DNA from: an uncultured Sphingomonas sp.
GTDB taxonomy: Bacteria > Pseudomonadota > Alphaproteobacteria > Sphingomonadales > Sphingomonadaceae
Direction: 5' to 3'
Length of the DNA stretch: 44,287 bases
Assembly: GCF_937859915.1 (NCBI RefSeq)
Contig: NZ_CALMAW010000001.1
Span: 1-44,287, forward strand
Of the stretch, positions 1 to 8,741 are shown piece by piece. How positions within the stretch are numbered: position 1 is the first letter of the stretch; the number at the start of each line of letters is the position of its first letter. The translations under genes were made by a program, and so were the position numbers. The notes under the pieces are model-generated. The model saw nothing but the letters and a program-made list of their open reading frames with translations. It was not told where the DNA came from and did no database searches.

Positions 1-429
1 GTCATGTCCAACACGGTCCACGCCTATATGAGCCAGTCGGACAAGGGCGAGCTGGTGATCGGCGCGGGCACCGACGCGTACGTCTCCTATTCGCAGCGCG
101 GCGCGCTCCACATCGTCGAGCATACGCTGGCGGCGATCTGCGAGATCTTCCCGGTGGTGCGGCGGATGCGGATGCTGCGCAACTGGGGCGGGATCGTCGA
201 CGTCACCCCCGATCGCTCGCCGATCCTCGGCAAGACGCCGGTCAAAGGGCTCTACGTCAATTGCGGCTGGGGCACCGGCGGCTTCAAGGCGACGCCGGGC
301 GCCGCCGACCTGCTGGCGTACACGATCGCCCGGGACGAGCCGCACCCGATCAACGCGCCGTTCAACCTCGACCGCTTCCGCAGCGGCCGGTTGATCGACG
401 AAGCGGCGGCTGCCGCGGTGGCGCACTGA
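1..429 (+). CDS. soxB: Sarcosine oxidase beta subunit, C-terminal part (gene cut by window start)
   Basis: This is the last ~142 codons of the beta subunit of heterotetrameric sarcosine oxidase, which oxidises sarcosine to glycine and passes the one-carbon unit to tetrahydrofolate or releases formaldehyde. The beta subunit carries the FAD site. The frame is open from base 1, so the gene starts upstream; the ATG at position 4 is internal. The segment [13 protein letters not shown] and the later [12 protein letters not shown] loop are the conserved C-terminal part of the DAO-type FAD fold in SoxB. The stop codon is separated from soxD by one base, and the order B-D-A-G is the classical sox operon order. 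The family assignment is firm; completeness cannot be judged. Confidence 0.93.
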   Translation, partial: VMSNTVHAYMSQSDKGELVIGAGTDAYVSYSQRGALHIVEHTLAAICEIFPVVRRMRMLRNWGGIVDVTPDRSPILGKTPVKGLYVNCGWGTGGFKATPGAADLLAYTIARDEPHPINAPFNLDRFRSGRLIDEAAAAAVAH

Positions 430-430
430 G

Positions 431-745
431 ATGCTGCTGATCCACTGCCCCTATTGCGACGAGCGCCGCCCCGAGCTCGAGTTCGGCTATGCCGGCGAGG
501 CGCATATCGCGCGCCCGCCCAAGCCCGACGACATGACCGACGCCGAGTGGGAAACCTACCTGTTCGTCCGCACCAACGCGCGCGGCCGGCATTTCGAGCG
601 CTGGCGCCACATCCACGGCTGCGGCCGCTTCTTCAACGCGGTTCGCGACACCGTCACCGACCGCTTCGAGCGAACCTACAAGGCCGGCGTCCCGCGCCCC
701 GGCGAGGCCGACGGCTGGACCGGCGAGACGGGCGGGATCGTATGA
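431..745 (+). CDS. soxD: Sarcosine oxidase delta subunit
   Basis: This small (104 aa) zinc-binding subunit belongs to the heterotetrameric sarcosine oxidase. The N-terminal HCPYC (residues 5-9) and the later HIHGC around residues 60-64 supply the Cys/His ligands expected for the structural zinc. The segment WETYLFVRTNARG is a family hallmark. Length is normal for the family. The start ATG lies one base after the soxB stop, and the end overlaps the soxA start in an ATGA arrangement (742-745), so translation of the subunits is probably coupled. Function as a structural rather than catalytic subunit is known from the family. Confidence 0.93.
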   Translation: MLLIHCPYCDERRPELEFGYAGEAHIARPPKPDDMTDAEWETYLFVRTNARGRHFERWRHIHGCGRFFNAVRDTVTDRFERTYKAGVPRPGEADGWTGETGGIV

Positions 746-3603
746 GCGGCTTCCGCCTGCCCGGCCGCGGCCGGATCGACACCGCGCGCCCCGTCGCCTT
801 CCGCTTCGACGGCACGCCGCTGACCGGTGCCGCCGGCGACACGCTCGCCTCCGCGCTGCTCGCCAACGGCGTGCATCTGGTCGGCCGCTCGTTCAAATAT
901 CACCGGCCGCGCGGCCTGCTCGGCGCGGGCGTCGAGGAGCCCAACGCGCTGATGGGGGTTGATCGCGGCGCCGGTCGCACTACCGCCAACGTCCGCGCGA
1001 CGACGATCGAGCTGCACGACGATCTCGCGGTCGAGACGCAGAACCGCTGGCCCTCGCTCGGCTTCGACCTTGGCGCGGCGACCAACCTGCTGTCGCCGCT
1101 GTTCCCGGCGGGCTTCTACAACAAGACCTTCATGTGGCCGCGCGCCGCCTGGGAGAGGCTGTACGAGCCCGCGATCCGGCGCATGGCGGGGCTCGGCAAG
1201 GCGCCCGACACGATCGACCCCGATCGCTATGCCGCGACCTACGCCTTCGTCGACCTGCTCGTGGTCGGCGCGGGGCGTGCCGGGATCGAGGCGGCGCTGG
1301 CGGCCTCGGCCAGCGGCGAACGCGTGCTGCTGATCGACGAGCAGGCCGAGCTCGGCGGCAAGCAGCTCGGCGAGCCGGCGCGCTGGCCGTGGCTCACGGA
1401 CGCGCTGCAGACACTCGCGGCGGCCGGCGTCACCTGCCTGCCGCGCACCACCGCGATCGGCCTCTATCATGACGGCTTCGTCGGCGCGGTCGAGCGGCTG
1501 ACCGACCACCTGCCCCCGGCACGGGCGACGGGACCGCGCGAAAGACTGCACCGCATCCGCGCCGGGCGGATCGTTCTCGCGACAGGGGCGATCGAGCGCC
1601 CGCTGGTGTTCGCCGACAACGACCGCCCCGGCATCATGCTGGCGAGCGCGGCGCGCACCTATCTGCACCGCTACGGCGTCGCGGTCGGGCGCAGGGCGGC
1701 GCTGATCGCATCGCACGACAGCGGCTATCGGGCGGCCTTCGATCTCGCCGAGGCCGGCGTCGCGGTCGCCGCGATCGTCGACATCCGCGAGACCGTCGAT
1801 CGCACCCTCCTGGCGCGCGCCAAGGCGCTCGGGATCGAATTGCTGACCCACCACGTCGTCTCCGCCACGCACGGCGCCAAGCGGCTCGTCGGGATCGGCG
1901 TCGCGGCGATCGGCGCGAAGACCGAGCGGCGCATCGTCTGCGACACGCTGCTGATGGCCGGCGGCTGGACCCCGACCGTCCATCTGTGGAGCCACGGCAA
2001 GGGCGCGCTGAGCTGGGATGCCGCGCTCGGCGCGTTCGTGCCCGAGGGCGCGATGGAGCAGGTGACCTGCGTCGGCGCGTGCGCGGGCGCGATCGATCCC
2101 GGCCATGGCGTCCATGCCGAGGCGCTATGGAGCCCGCGCGACCCGACGACGTTCAAGGCGTTCGTCGACCTGCAGAACGACGTCACCGCGCGCGACATCC
2201 GCCTCGCGGTGCGCGAGGGCTTCCGCTCGATCGAGCATATCAAACGCTATACCACCAACGGCATGGCGACCGACCAGGGCAAGACCTCCAACCTCAACGG
2301 GCTGCAGGTCGCCGCCGGCGCGCTCGGCACCGCCGCGCCGCAGGTCGGGCTCACCACCTTCCGCCCGCCCTACACGCCGACCACCTTCGGCGCGCTCGCC
2401 GGCATCGCCAAGGACGCGCTGTTCCAGCCGACGCGAATGACCGTGATCGACGGCTGGGCGGAGCGGCAGGGCGCGGTGTTCGAGAATGTCGCGCAGTGGC
2501 GCCGCGCGCGCTATTTCCCACAAGGCGGCGAAGACATGGACGCCGCGGTCGCGCGCGAGTGCAAGGCGGTGCGCGCGGCGGTCGGCATCTTCGATGCCTC
2601 GACGCTCGGCAAGATCGAGGTGGTCGGGCCCGACGCCGCCGAATTCCTCAACCGCATGTACACCAACCCGTGGAAGATGCTGGCACCCGGCCGCTGCCGC
2701 TACGGCCTGCTGCTCGGCGAGGACGGTTTCATTCGCGATGACGGTGTGGCGGCAAGGCTCGCCGACGATCGCTTCCACGTCACCACCACCACGGGTGGCG
2801 CCGCGCGCGTGCTCGGCATGATGGAGGATTATCTCCAGACCGAATGGCCCGATCTCGACGTCTGGCTGACCTCCACCACCGAACAATATGCGGTCATCGC
2901 GCTCCAGGGCCCGCGCGCGCGCGACCTGATCGCGCCGTTCGTCGAGGGTATCGACCTGTCGCCCGAGGCGCTGCCGCACATGGCCTATGCCGAGGGCCGC
3001 ATCTGCGGCGTGCCGCTGCGACTGTTCCGGGTCAGCTTCACGGGCGAACTCGGCTTCGAGGTCAACGTCCCCGCCGGCCACGGCCTCGCGGTGTGGGAGA
3101 CATTGTGGGCGGAAGGGCAGAAGCACGGCATCACCGCCTATGGCACCGAGACGATGCACGTGCTGCGCGCCGAGAAGGGCTATATCATCGTCGGCCAGGA
3201 CACCGACGGCACGCTCACCCCCGACGATGCCGGGATCGGCTGGGCGGTAGGCAAGAAGAAGCCCGATTTCGTCGGCCGCCGCTCGCTCGCGCGGCCCGAC
3301 ATGCACCTGCCCGATCGCAAGCAGCTGGTCGGGTTGCTGACCGAGGATGCGGACACTGTGCTCGAGGAGGGCGCGCAGATCGTCGCCGATCCCGACGCGC
3401 CGATCCCGATGCCGATGATCGGCCACGTCACCTCCGCCTATCACAGCAGCACCTTGGGGCGCTCGATCGCGCTGGCGGTGGTCGCGGGCGGACGTGCGCG
3501 GGTGGGCGAGACGCTGTTCGTGCCGATGCCGGGCAAGACGCACCGCGTGACCGTGACCGACACGCTGTTCTACGATCGCGAAGGAACCCGGCTCGATGGC
3601 TGA
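742..3603 (+). CDS. soxA: Sarcosine oxidase alpha subunit
   Basis: This is the large subunit (953 aa) of heterotetrameric sarcosine oxidase. The N-terminal ~100 residues resemble the ferredoxin-like domain of the family but show no cysteine cluster. A Rossmann dinucleotide site (VVGAGRAG, near residue 174) and a second nucleotide-domain motif (ATGAIERP, near 281) follow. From about residue 566 the protein is a GCV_T-type folate-binding domain, where the methyl group is taken up by tetrahydrofolate. The first glycine motif reads GAGRAG where GAGPAG is commoner. I chose the ATG at 742 because it overlaps the soxD stop (ATGA); the frame is open back to 454 but that would run through soxD. The end overlaps soxG by 8 bases. 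Confidence 0.95.
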   Translation: MSGFRLPGRGRIDTARPVAFRFDGTPLTGAAGDTLASALLANGVHLVGRSFKYHRPRGLLGAGVEEPNALMGVDRGAGRTTANVRATTIELHDDLAVETQNRWPSLGFDLGAATNLLSPLFPAGFYNKTFMWPRAAWERLYEPAIRRMAGLGKAPDTIDPDRYAATYAFVDLLVVGAGRAGIEAALAASASGERVLLIDEQAELGGKQLGEPARWPWLTDALQTLAAAGVTCLPRTTAIGLYHDGFVGAVERLTDHLPPARATGPRERLHRIRAGRIVLATGAIERPLVFADNDRPGIMLASAARTYLHRYGVAVGRRAALIASHDSGYRAAFDLAEAGVAVAAIVDIRETVDRTLLARAKALGIELLTHHVVSATHGAKRLVGIGVAAIGAKTERRIVCDTLLMAGGWTPTVHLWSHGKGALSWDAALGAFVPEGAMEQVTCVGACAGAIDPGHGVHAEALWSPRDPTTFKAFVDLQNDVTARDIRLAVREGFRSIEHIKRYTTNGMATDQGKTSNLNGLQVAAGALGTAAPQVGLTTFRPPYTPTTFGALAGIAKDALFQPTRMTVIDGWAERQGAVFENVAQWRRARYFPQGGEDMDAAVARECKAVRAAVGIFDASTLGKIEVVGPDAAEFLNRMYTNPWKMLAPGRCRYGLLLGEDGFIRDDGVAARLADDRFHVTTTTGGAARVLGMMEDYLQTEWPDLDVWLTSTTEQYAVIALQGPRARDLIAPFVEGIDLSPEALPHMAYAEGRICGVPLRLFRVSFTGELGFEVNVPAGHGLAVWETLWAEGQKHGITAYGTETMHVLRAEKGYIIVGQDTDGTLTPDDAGIGWAVGKKKPDFVGRRSLARPDMHLPDRKQLVGLLTEDADTVLEEGAQIVADPDAPIPMPMIGHVTSAYHSSTLGRSIALAVVAGGRARVGETLFVPMPGKTHRVTVTDTLFYDREGTRLDG

Positions 3604-4045
3604 TCCGGTGACGATCGCCTGGGCGCCCCCAGCCGCGCGCTACAGCCTGCGGACGCGCGCACCGCAGGGCCTGCCGCCGATCCTCGCCAGCGCGCCCTTC
3701 GCGGACGGGCATGCGCTCGGGCTCGGGCCGGACGAATGGCTGCTGCTCCTGCCCGACGGCACGCCGCCGCCGGTCATCGACGGGCTGCACGCGCTCACCG
3801 ACATCGGCCATCGCAACCTCGCCCTGCTCGTCGAGGGCCCCGCCGCGGCGACGCTGATTCAGGGCGGCGTCGCGCTCGACCTGTCGCTCGACACCTTTCC
3901 GGTCAGCAAGGCGACGCGCACCGTTCACGACGGCGTCGAGATCATCCTCTGGCGGACCGGCGAGACCGCGTTCCGGATTGAGGCGTGGCGCTCGTTCGCC
4001 GGGCATCTCCACGCCGCGCTGCGCCTCGCCGCGGGCGATCTGTAG
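3596..4045 (+). CDS. soxG: Sarcosine oxidase gamma subunit
   Basis: This is the last gene of the soxBDAG operon, 149 aa, overlapping the end of soxA by 8 bases. The gamma subunit is a folate-binding-fold companion of the alpha subunit. Visible family features are GPDEWLLLLP around residues 43-52, the DIGHRNLALLVEGP segment around 73-86 and FRIEAWRSFAGHL near the C-terminus. It is somewhat shorter than many SoxG proteins, which are often near 180-200 aa, so the N-terminal part seems trimmed. The downstream neighbour eutC is convergent and a palindromic repeat lies between them. Confidence 0.88.
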   Translation: MADPVTIAWAPPAARYSLRTRAPQGLPPILASAPFADGHALGLGPDEWLLLLPDGTPPPVIDGLHALTDIGHRNLALLVEGPAAATLIQGGVALDLSLDTFPVSKATRTVHDGVEIILWRTGETAFRIEAWRSFAGHLHAALRLAAGDL

Positions 4046-4072
4046 GGCAGCACGCCCCGGAAGCGGACCCGT

Positions 4073-4165
4073 CCGTTCCACGGTCGTGCTGAGCCTGTCG
4101 AAGCATCGTCCTTCTTCCGCCAATGAAGAAGAAGAGCAGTCCTTCGACGAACTTAGGACGAACGG
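4073..4165. repeat. Imperfect palindromic intergenic repeat between soxG and eutC
   Basis: The left arm (from about 4073 to 4117) contains GTGCTGAGCCTGTCGAAGCA and a CCTTCTTCC stretch. The right arm (about 4124 to 4165) contains GAAGAAGAAG, CAGTCCTTCGACGAACTTAG and GGACGAACGG, which is the imperfect reverse complement. Elements built on the GTCGAAGGAC core are widespread between genes in sphingomonads. The element can fold into a long hairpin and could end transcription from both convergent genes. The right arm runs into eutC and supplies its last three codons and stop. Confidence 0.8.
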
Positions 4166-4920
4166 ATCAACTCGATGCCATCCTGCCCGAGCGCAAGCGA
4201 CGGTTCGGCGATCTTGAGCCGCACGCCGGTTTCGCCGAGATCGCGCGCGCCCTCGGCGATCGCCGCGATCAGCGCCGCGGCGCGGTCGATCGCGAGTCCG
4301 CCGGGGCGGATGTTCGAGACGCAATTGCGTTCGCTGTCGCGCCGACCGGGGCGCGGGCCCCAGGTGAGATAGGCGCCGACGCTGTCGGCGGCGCTCAAGC
4401 CCGGCCGCTCCCCGATCAGCACGATCGCCAGCCGGGCGCCGAGCGCCGCGCCGATCTCGTCGCCGATCGCGACGCGCGCCTGATGCGCGACGACGATCGG
4501 GCTTACCGACCAGTCGGACATCCGCGCAAGGATGGCGGCGACGATCGCGGCGCCGTGCGCGAGCACTGCCGCGGCCGACAGCCCGTCGGCGATCACGATC
4601 GCGAGATCGGCACCGGCGGGCGACAGCCGCTCGGCGCTCGCCGGATCCAGCCGCCGCCCGAGATCGGGGCGGCGCAGATAGGTGGCGCGATCGGGCGCCT
4701 GGCTCTGCACGGCGATCACGGGCAGGCCGGCCATCGTCGCGCCGAACGCGCCGTCACCCAGTTCGGCATGCACCGCGTCGCGGGCGCGGGCGTGGGCGAG
4801 CTCGAAGTCGAGCATCGGCCGCGTCGGCAGTCCGACCCCGACCCGCCCCAGCGCCACCCGCGCGGGCGTCAGCTGCCGCAACCGTGCCGCAAGATCGGGC
4901 CGTGCCGGCAGGTCAGTCAT
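4153..4920 (-). CDS. eutC: Ethanolamine ammonia-lyase small subunit
   Basis: This is the small subunit (255 aa) of adenosylcobalamin-dependent ethanolamine ammonia-lyase, which converts ethanolamine to acetaldehyde and ammonia. Family features include the N-terminal LTPARVALGRVG, the DFELAHARARDAVHAEL segment, VIADGLSA, and the C-terminal LIGERPGLSAADSVGAYLTW and ERNCVSNIRPGGL stretches, which belong to the cobalamin-binding part. Length is close to the usual 250-300 aa. The gene lies downstream of eutB and overlaps its end by 8 bases. Its last codons and stop lie within a palindromic repeat arm. No eutA reactivase, microcompartment shell gene or ethanolamine permease is visible in the window. 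Confidence 0.95.
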   Translation of the reverse strand: MTDLPARPDLAARLRQLTPARVALGRVGVGLPTRPMLDFELAHARARDAVHAELGDGAFGATMAGLPVIAVQSQAPDRATYLRRPDLGRRLDPASAERLSPAGADLAIVIADGLSAAAVLAHGAAIVAAILARMSDWSVSPIVVAHQARVAIGDEIGAALGARLAIVLIGERPGLSAADSVGAYLTWGPRPGRRDSERNCVSNIRPGGLAIDRAAALIAAIAEGARDLGETGVRLKIAEPSLALGQDGIELIRSS

Positions 4921-6304
4921 GGAAGGGCGCCAGCACGCCGACCGCGGGCCCGGGCAGGATCGGTCGGTCGGTCGGCCGCCCGCGCGCGTCGAGCAGACCG
5001 GTCCGGCCGAGCCACGCCTCGAACTCGGGCGCGGGCCGCAGCCCCAGCGCCTCGCGGATGTAGAGCGCGTCGTGGAAGCTGGTCGATTGATAGCCGAGCA
5101 TGATGTCGTCGGCGCCGGGCACGCCCATGATGAAATTGACGCCCGCGACGCCGACCATGGTCAGGATCGTGTCCATATCGTCCTGATCGGCCTCGGCATG
5201 GTTGGTGTAGCAGATGTCGAGCCCCATCGGCAGGCCGAGCAGCTTGCCGCAGCAATGATCCTCGAGCGCGGCGCGCAGGATCTGCTTGCCGTCGTAGAGA
5301 TATTCGGGGCCGATGAAGCCCACCACCGAATTGACCAGCAGCGGGCGGAACTGGCGCGCGACCGCATAGGCGCGGCATTCGAGCGTCTGCTGGTCGACGC
5401 CGTGATGCGCCTCCGCCGACAGGCAGGAGCCCTGCCCGGTCTCGAAATACATGACGTCGCCGCCCACCGTCCCGCGGTCCAGCGCCAGCGTCGCGTCCGC
5501 GCCTTCGCGCAGCAGCGCGAGATCGATGCCGAAGCCGCGGTTCGCGCCTTCCGTCCCCGCGATCGACTGGAAGCACAGGTCGACCGGGGCGCCGCGCCGC
5601 ACCAGCTCGATCGTGTTGGTGATGTGGGTGAGCACGCAGCTCTGCGTCGGGATGCCGAGGCCCTGCCGGATCTCGTCGAGCATCGCCAGCAGCGTCGCGA
5701 CCGTGCCGATGTCGTCCCCCGCCGGGTTGATCCCGATCACCGCGTCGCCCGCGCCCATCAGCAACCCGTCGAGCACCGCGGCGGCGACCCCGGTCGGGTC
5801 GTCGGCGGGGTGGTTGGGCTGCAGCCGCACCGACAGCCGCTGCGGCAGCCCGATCGTGGTGCGGAAGGCCGAGACGACGCGGATCTTGCGCGCGACCGTC
5901 ACCAGATCCTGGTTGCGCATCAGCTTGGAGACCGCGGCGACCATCTCGGGGGTCAGCCCTGCCGCGAGGGCAGCGATGCGCGCGCCGTCCTCCTCGGCGA
6001 GCAGCCAGTCGCGCAGGCCCCCGACCGTCAGATGCGCGACCGGCGCGAAGGCGGCGCGGTCGTGGCGGTCGACGATCAGCCGGCTGATCTCGTCCGCCTC
6101 ATAGGGAATGACGAGATCGTCGAGAAAAACGGCAAGCGGCAGGTCGGCGAGCGCCCAGCGCGCCGCGACGCGCTCGGCCTCGCTGGCGGCGGCGAGCCCC
6201 GCGAGCATGTCGCCGGACCGCAGCGGCGTCGCGGCGGCGAGCAGGCGGGCGAGATCGTCGAACCGGTAGCGCGTGCCGCCGCAATCGCTGTGATAGGTCG
6301 GCAT
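4913..6304 (-). CDS. eutB: Ethanolamine ammonia-lyase large subunit
   Basis: This is the catalytic large subunit (463 aa) of ethanolamine ammonia-lyase. The conserved blocks KLMRNQDLV, RLQPNHPADDP, DAVIGINPAGD, CVLTHITNT, FQSIAGTEGANRGFG and MGLDICYTNHAEADQDDMD form the TIM-barrel active site and the interface for cobalamin and EutC. I placed the start at the ATG at 6304, giving MPTYHSDCGG, because it has a GGAAGGTGG ribosome site just upstream and yields a length near the usual ~453 aa. The frame is open further upstream, but that would overlap the divergent phospholipase gene. Located with eutC in a two-gene operon, divergent from the phospholipase C gene across about 136 bp. Confidence 0.95.
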   Translation of the reverse strand: MPTYHSDCGGTRYRFDDLARLLAAATPLRSGDMLAGLAAASEAERVAARWALADLPLAVFLDDLVIPYEADEISRLIVDRHDRAAFAPVAHLTVGGLRDWLLAEEDGARIAALAAGLTPEMVAAVSKLMRNQDLVTVARKIRVVSAFRTTIGLPQRLSVRLQPNHPADDPTGVAAAVLDGLLMGAGDAVIGINPAGDDIGTVATLLAMLDEIRQGLGIPTQSCVLTHITNTIELVRRGAPVDLCFQSIAGTEGANRGFGIDLALLREGADATLALDRGTVGGDVMYFETGQGSCLSAEAHHGVDQQTLECRAYAVARQFRPLLVNSVVGFIGPEYLYDGKQILRAALEDHCCGKLLGLPMGLDICYTNHAEADQDDMDTILTMVGVAGVNFIMGVPGADDIMLGYQSTSFHDALYIREALGLRPAPEFEAWLGRTGLLDARGRPTDRPILPGPAVGVLAPFHD

Positions 6305-6440
6305 CGTGCATCCACCTTCCGCGATCGCCATCAGGACGATCGCGATAGCAGCGATAAGTTCGGTCTCTGGCAAGGCTCGATTGAATCTGTAACGTTGATA
6401 GCGGATTGCGCGATGCGAACAGCACCGGAGACCGGACTCG

Positions 6441-8504
6441 ATGGCGGATCGTCGTGACGCACTGAAGGCGATCGCCGCGGCGGCAGCGGCGGGCACGCTG
6501 CCCGCCTCGATCGCGCGCGCGCTGACGCTGCCCGCCAATCGCCGCACCGGCTCGATCCGCGACGTCGAGCATGTCGTGATCCTGATGCAGGAGAACCGAT
6601 CGTTCGACCATTATTTCGGCATGCTGCGCGGCGTCCGCGGCTTTGGCGATCCGCGCCCGGTGACGCTACCGAGCGGCAGGAGCGTCTTCCACCAACCGGG
6701 TGCCGATGGCCGCGGCGAGATCCTGCCCTTCCACATGGACAGCGCCACCACCAGCGGCCAGCTGATCAAGAGCCTCGACCACAGCTGGAAGGGGAGCGCC
6801 GCCGAGTGGGCGTCCTACGACGTCTGGGTGAAGCATAAGACGCCGCTGACGATGGGCCACTTCCGCCGCGCCGACATTCCCTATTATCACGCGCTCGCCG
6901 ATGCCTTCACGATCGCCGACGGCTATCACGCTTCGCTGCACGGGCCGACCAACCCCAACCGGATGTTCCTGTTCAGCGGCACCAGCGGGCTGTCGGTGGG
7001 CGACGCCGGTCCGCAGGCGGTATCGAACGCAGACGACGCGAACTGGACGGGCGACGCGGCACGCGACAAGCCCGATTTTCCGGGCGCGGGCTGGACGACC
7101 TATGCCGAGCGGCTGCAGGCCTCGGGCATCTCCTGGACGCTCTACCAGGAATATGACAATTTCGGCGACAACTCGCTCGCCTTTTTCAAGGCGTTCCGCG
7201 GCCTCGCGCCGAGCGACAGTCTCTACCAGCGTGGCCGCGCGATCGTGCCCGGCTCGACCGCGGCCAACGCCGAGCAGAGCGGCGCCAACCATCTCGTCGC
7301 GGCCTTCGCGGCGGACGTCGCCGCGGACCGGCTGCCCCAGGTGTCGTGGATCGTCGCGCCGACCAAATATTCCGAACATCCCGAAGCGCCACCCGCGCTC
7401 GGCAAGTCGCTGACCGCGCGGCTGATCGCGGCGCTGGTCGCCAACCCCGCGGTGTGGGCGAAGACCGTCTTCCTGCTCAATTACGACGAGAATGACGGCT
7501 TCTTCGACCATATGCCGGGCGCCGTTCCGGCGCTCGCGCCGGCGCAGGGGCTGAGCAGCGTCGCACCGCAGGGCGAAGCCTATCGGGGCCAGGCGGTCGG
7601 CCTCGGCGTGCGCGTGCCGATGATCGCGGTGTCGCCCTGGTCGCGCGGCGGCTGGGTCAATTCGCAGATCTTCGATCACACCTCGGTGATCCGCTTCCTC
7701 GAGCGCCGCTTCGGCGTGATGGAGCCCAATATCAGCGCGTGGCGGCGGATGGTGACCGGCGACCTCACCACGCTGTTCGATTTCGACGATCCCGACGGCG
7801 CCGCGCTCGCCGCGCTGCCCGCCACCGCCGACGCGATGGCGCGGGTGATCGCGGAATCGCGGCTGCCCGCGCCGACCGTGCCCGCAACCGGCGCACTGCC
7901 GCAGCAGGAGGCGGGACAACGCCCCGCGCGCGCGCTGCCCTATCGGCTGCACGTCCATGAGACGGGGACCAGCGAGGCAGGACTGACGCTCGCCTTCGTC
8001 AATGCGGGCGAGGCCGGCGCGGTGTTCACCGCCTATGCACCGGGGCAGGCCGGCCCGTGGACCTACAGCGTCGCGGCCGGCCAGTCGCTGCGCCAGACCT
8101 TGCCGGGGCTGCCGACCCGCGGCGCCTATGCCGTCGCGGTGCACGGCCCGAACGGATTTCTGCGCAGCTTCGAGGGCGATGGTGCGACCGACCCGGCCGG
8201 GCTCTCCGCCACGATCGACTATGCGCCGGGCGGCGACGTCGTCCTGGTCCGCCTCACCAACCGCGGCGCGCCGCCGGTCGCCGTCGCGCTGCGGCCGCTC
8301 GCCTATCATGGCGAGGGCAAGACGCTTACGCTCGCGCCGGGTGCCAGCCGCGCGCTCCGCTATCCGGTCGCCGCCAGCGACCATTGGTATGATTTCGCGA
8401 TCGAGCGCCCCGGATCCGCCTGGCGCCGCCGCTTCGCCGGCCATGTCGAGACGGGCCGGCCGAGCCGCTCCGATCCCGCGATCGGAACGATGGCGATCGC
8501 TTAG
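6441..8504 (+). CDS. Phospholipase C, phosphocholine-specific type, Tat-exported
   Basis: A 687-aa member of the acid phosphatase/phospholipase C family (as in Pseudomonas PlcH/PlcN), which cleaves phosphatidylcholine or sphingomyelin to phosphocholine and a lipid. The N-terminus DRRDALKAIAAAAA is a twin-arginine signal ending in an alanine-rich stretch near residue 27. QENRSFDHYFG at residues 50-60 and NYDENDGFFDH near residue 350 are conserved metal/active-site segments, and HGPTNPNR lies between them. The region after about residue 480 looks like the paired C-terminal DUF756 domains. It sits between eutB and betA, consistent with release of choline or ethanolamine head groups. Substrate range cannot be read from sequence, and no dedicated phosphocholine phosphatase is evident nearby. 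Confidence 0.9.
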   Translation: MADRRDALKAIAAAAAAGTLPASIARALTLPANRRTGSIRDVEHVVILMQENRSFDHYFGMLRGVRGFGDPRPVTLPSGRSVFHQPGADGRGEILPFHMDSATTSGQLIKSLDHSWKGSAAEWASYDVWVKHKTPLTMGHFRRADIPYYHALADAFTIADGYHASLHGPTNPNRMFLFSGTSGLSVGDAGPQAVSNADDANWTGDAARDKPDFPGAGWTTYAERLQASGISWTLYQEYDNFGDNSLAFFKAFRGLAPSDSLYQRGRAIVPGSTAANAEQSGANHLVAAFAADVAADRLPQVSWIVAPTKYSEHPEAPPALGKSLTARLIAALVANPAVWAKTVFLLNYDENDGFFDHMPGAVPALAPAQGLSSVAPQGEAYRGQAVGLGVRVPMIAVSPWSRGGWVNSQIFDHTSVIRFLERRFGVMEPNISAWRRMVTGDLTTLFDFDDPDGAALAALPATADAMARVIAESRLPAPTVPATGALPQQEAGQRPARALPYRLHVHETGTSEAGLTLAFVNAGEAGAVFTAYAPGQAGPWTYSVAAGQSLRQTLPGLPTRGAYAVAVHGPNGFLRSFEGDGATDPAGLSATIDYAPGGDVVLVRLTNRGAPPVAVALRPLAYHGEGKTLTLAPGASRALRYPVAASDHWYDFAIERPGSAWRRRFAGHVETGRPSRSDPAIGTMAIA

Positions 8505-8528
8505 CGCGGGACGAGATGCGGATGCCTT

Positions 8529-8678
8529 CGTCGTCCCGGCAAAAGCCGGGATCCCTGGACGGCTGCACCGCGATATCCGGGCGTTTGGTCATCGCCGGGG
8601 TGCCCCACAGAGCGGCGAAAAGTGCCCCCGTCCGTCAGCCGACCGCATCCATGGGTCCCGGCTTCCGCCGGGACGACG
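8529..8678. repeat. Palindromic intergenic repeat between plc and betA
   Basis: Two 31-base arms at 8529-8559 and 8648-8678 are inverted copies matching at 27 of 31 positions by hand alignment. The left arm begins CGTCGTCCCGGCAAAAGCCG. Each arm also contains its own small CCCGGC..GCCGGG hairpin. The element fills the gap between the convergent phospholipase C and betA genes and may act as a two-way terminator. It belongs to the 'GTCGTCCCGG..' type of repeat common between genes in sphingomonads. Confidence 0.8.
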
Positions 8679-8741
8679 GCGATTCCGCATGATGCCGCCC
8701 CGCTCCCGACCCCATAGCGCAGAACAGCGGGCGCCGTCGCG

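Noticed and set aside
454-741. A longer soxA starting at 454.
   Set aside because: The extra 96 residues are Arg/Pro-rich and overlap soxD, which is a clear gene; the ATG at 742 has the coupled ATGA overlap.
676-2115. Long open frames antisense to or offset from real genes, for example 676-2115 minus, 2125-3543 minus, 6666-8444 minus, 8775-10406 plus, 10607-12028 plus, 15328-16869 plus, 17031-18809 minus, 22157-23998 plus and 41018-42550 plus.
   Set aside because: Each lies opposite a recognisable gene, has Arg/Ala/Gly-rich low-complexity translation typical of GC-rich shadow frames, and shows no domain motif.
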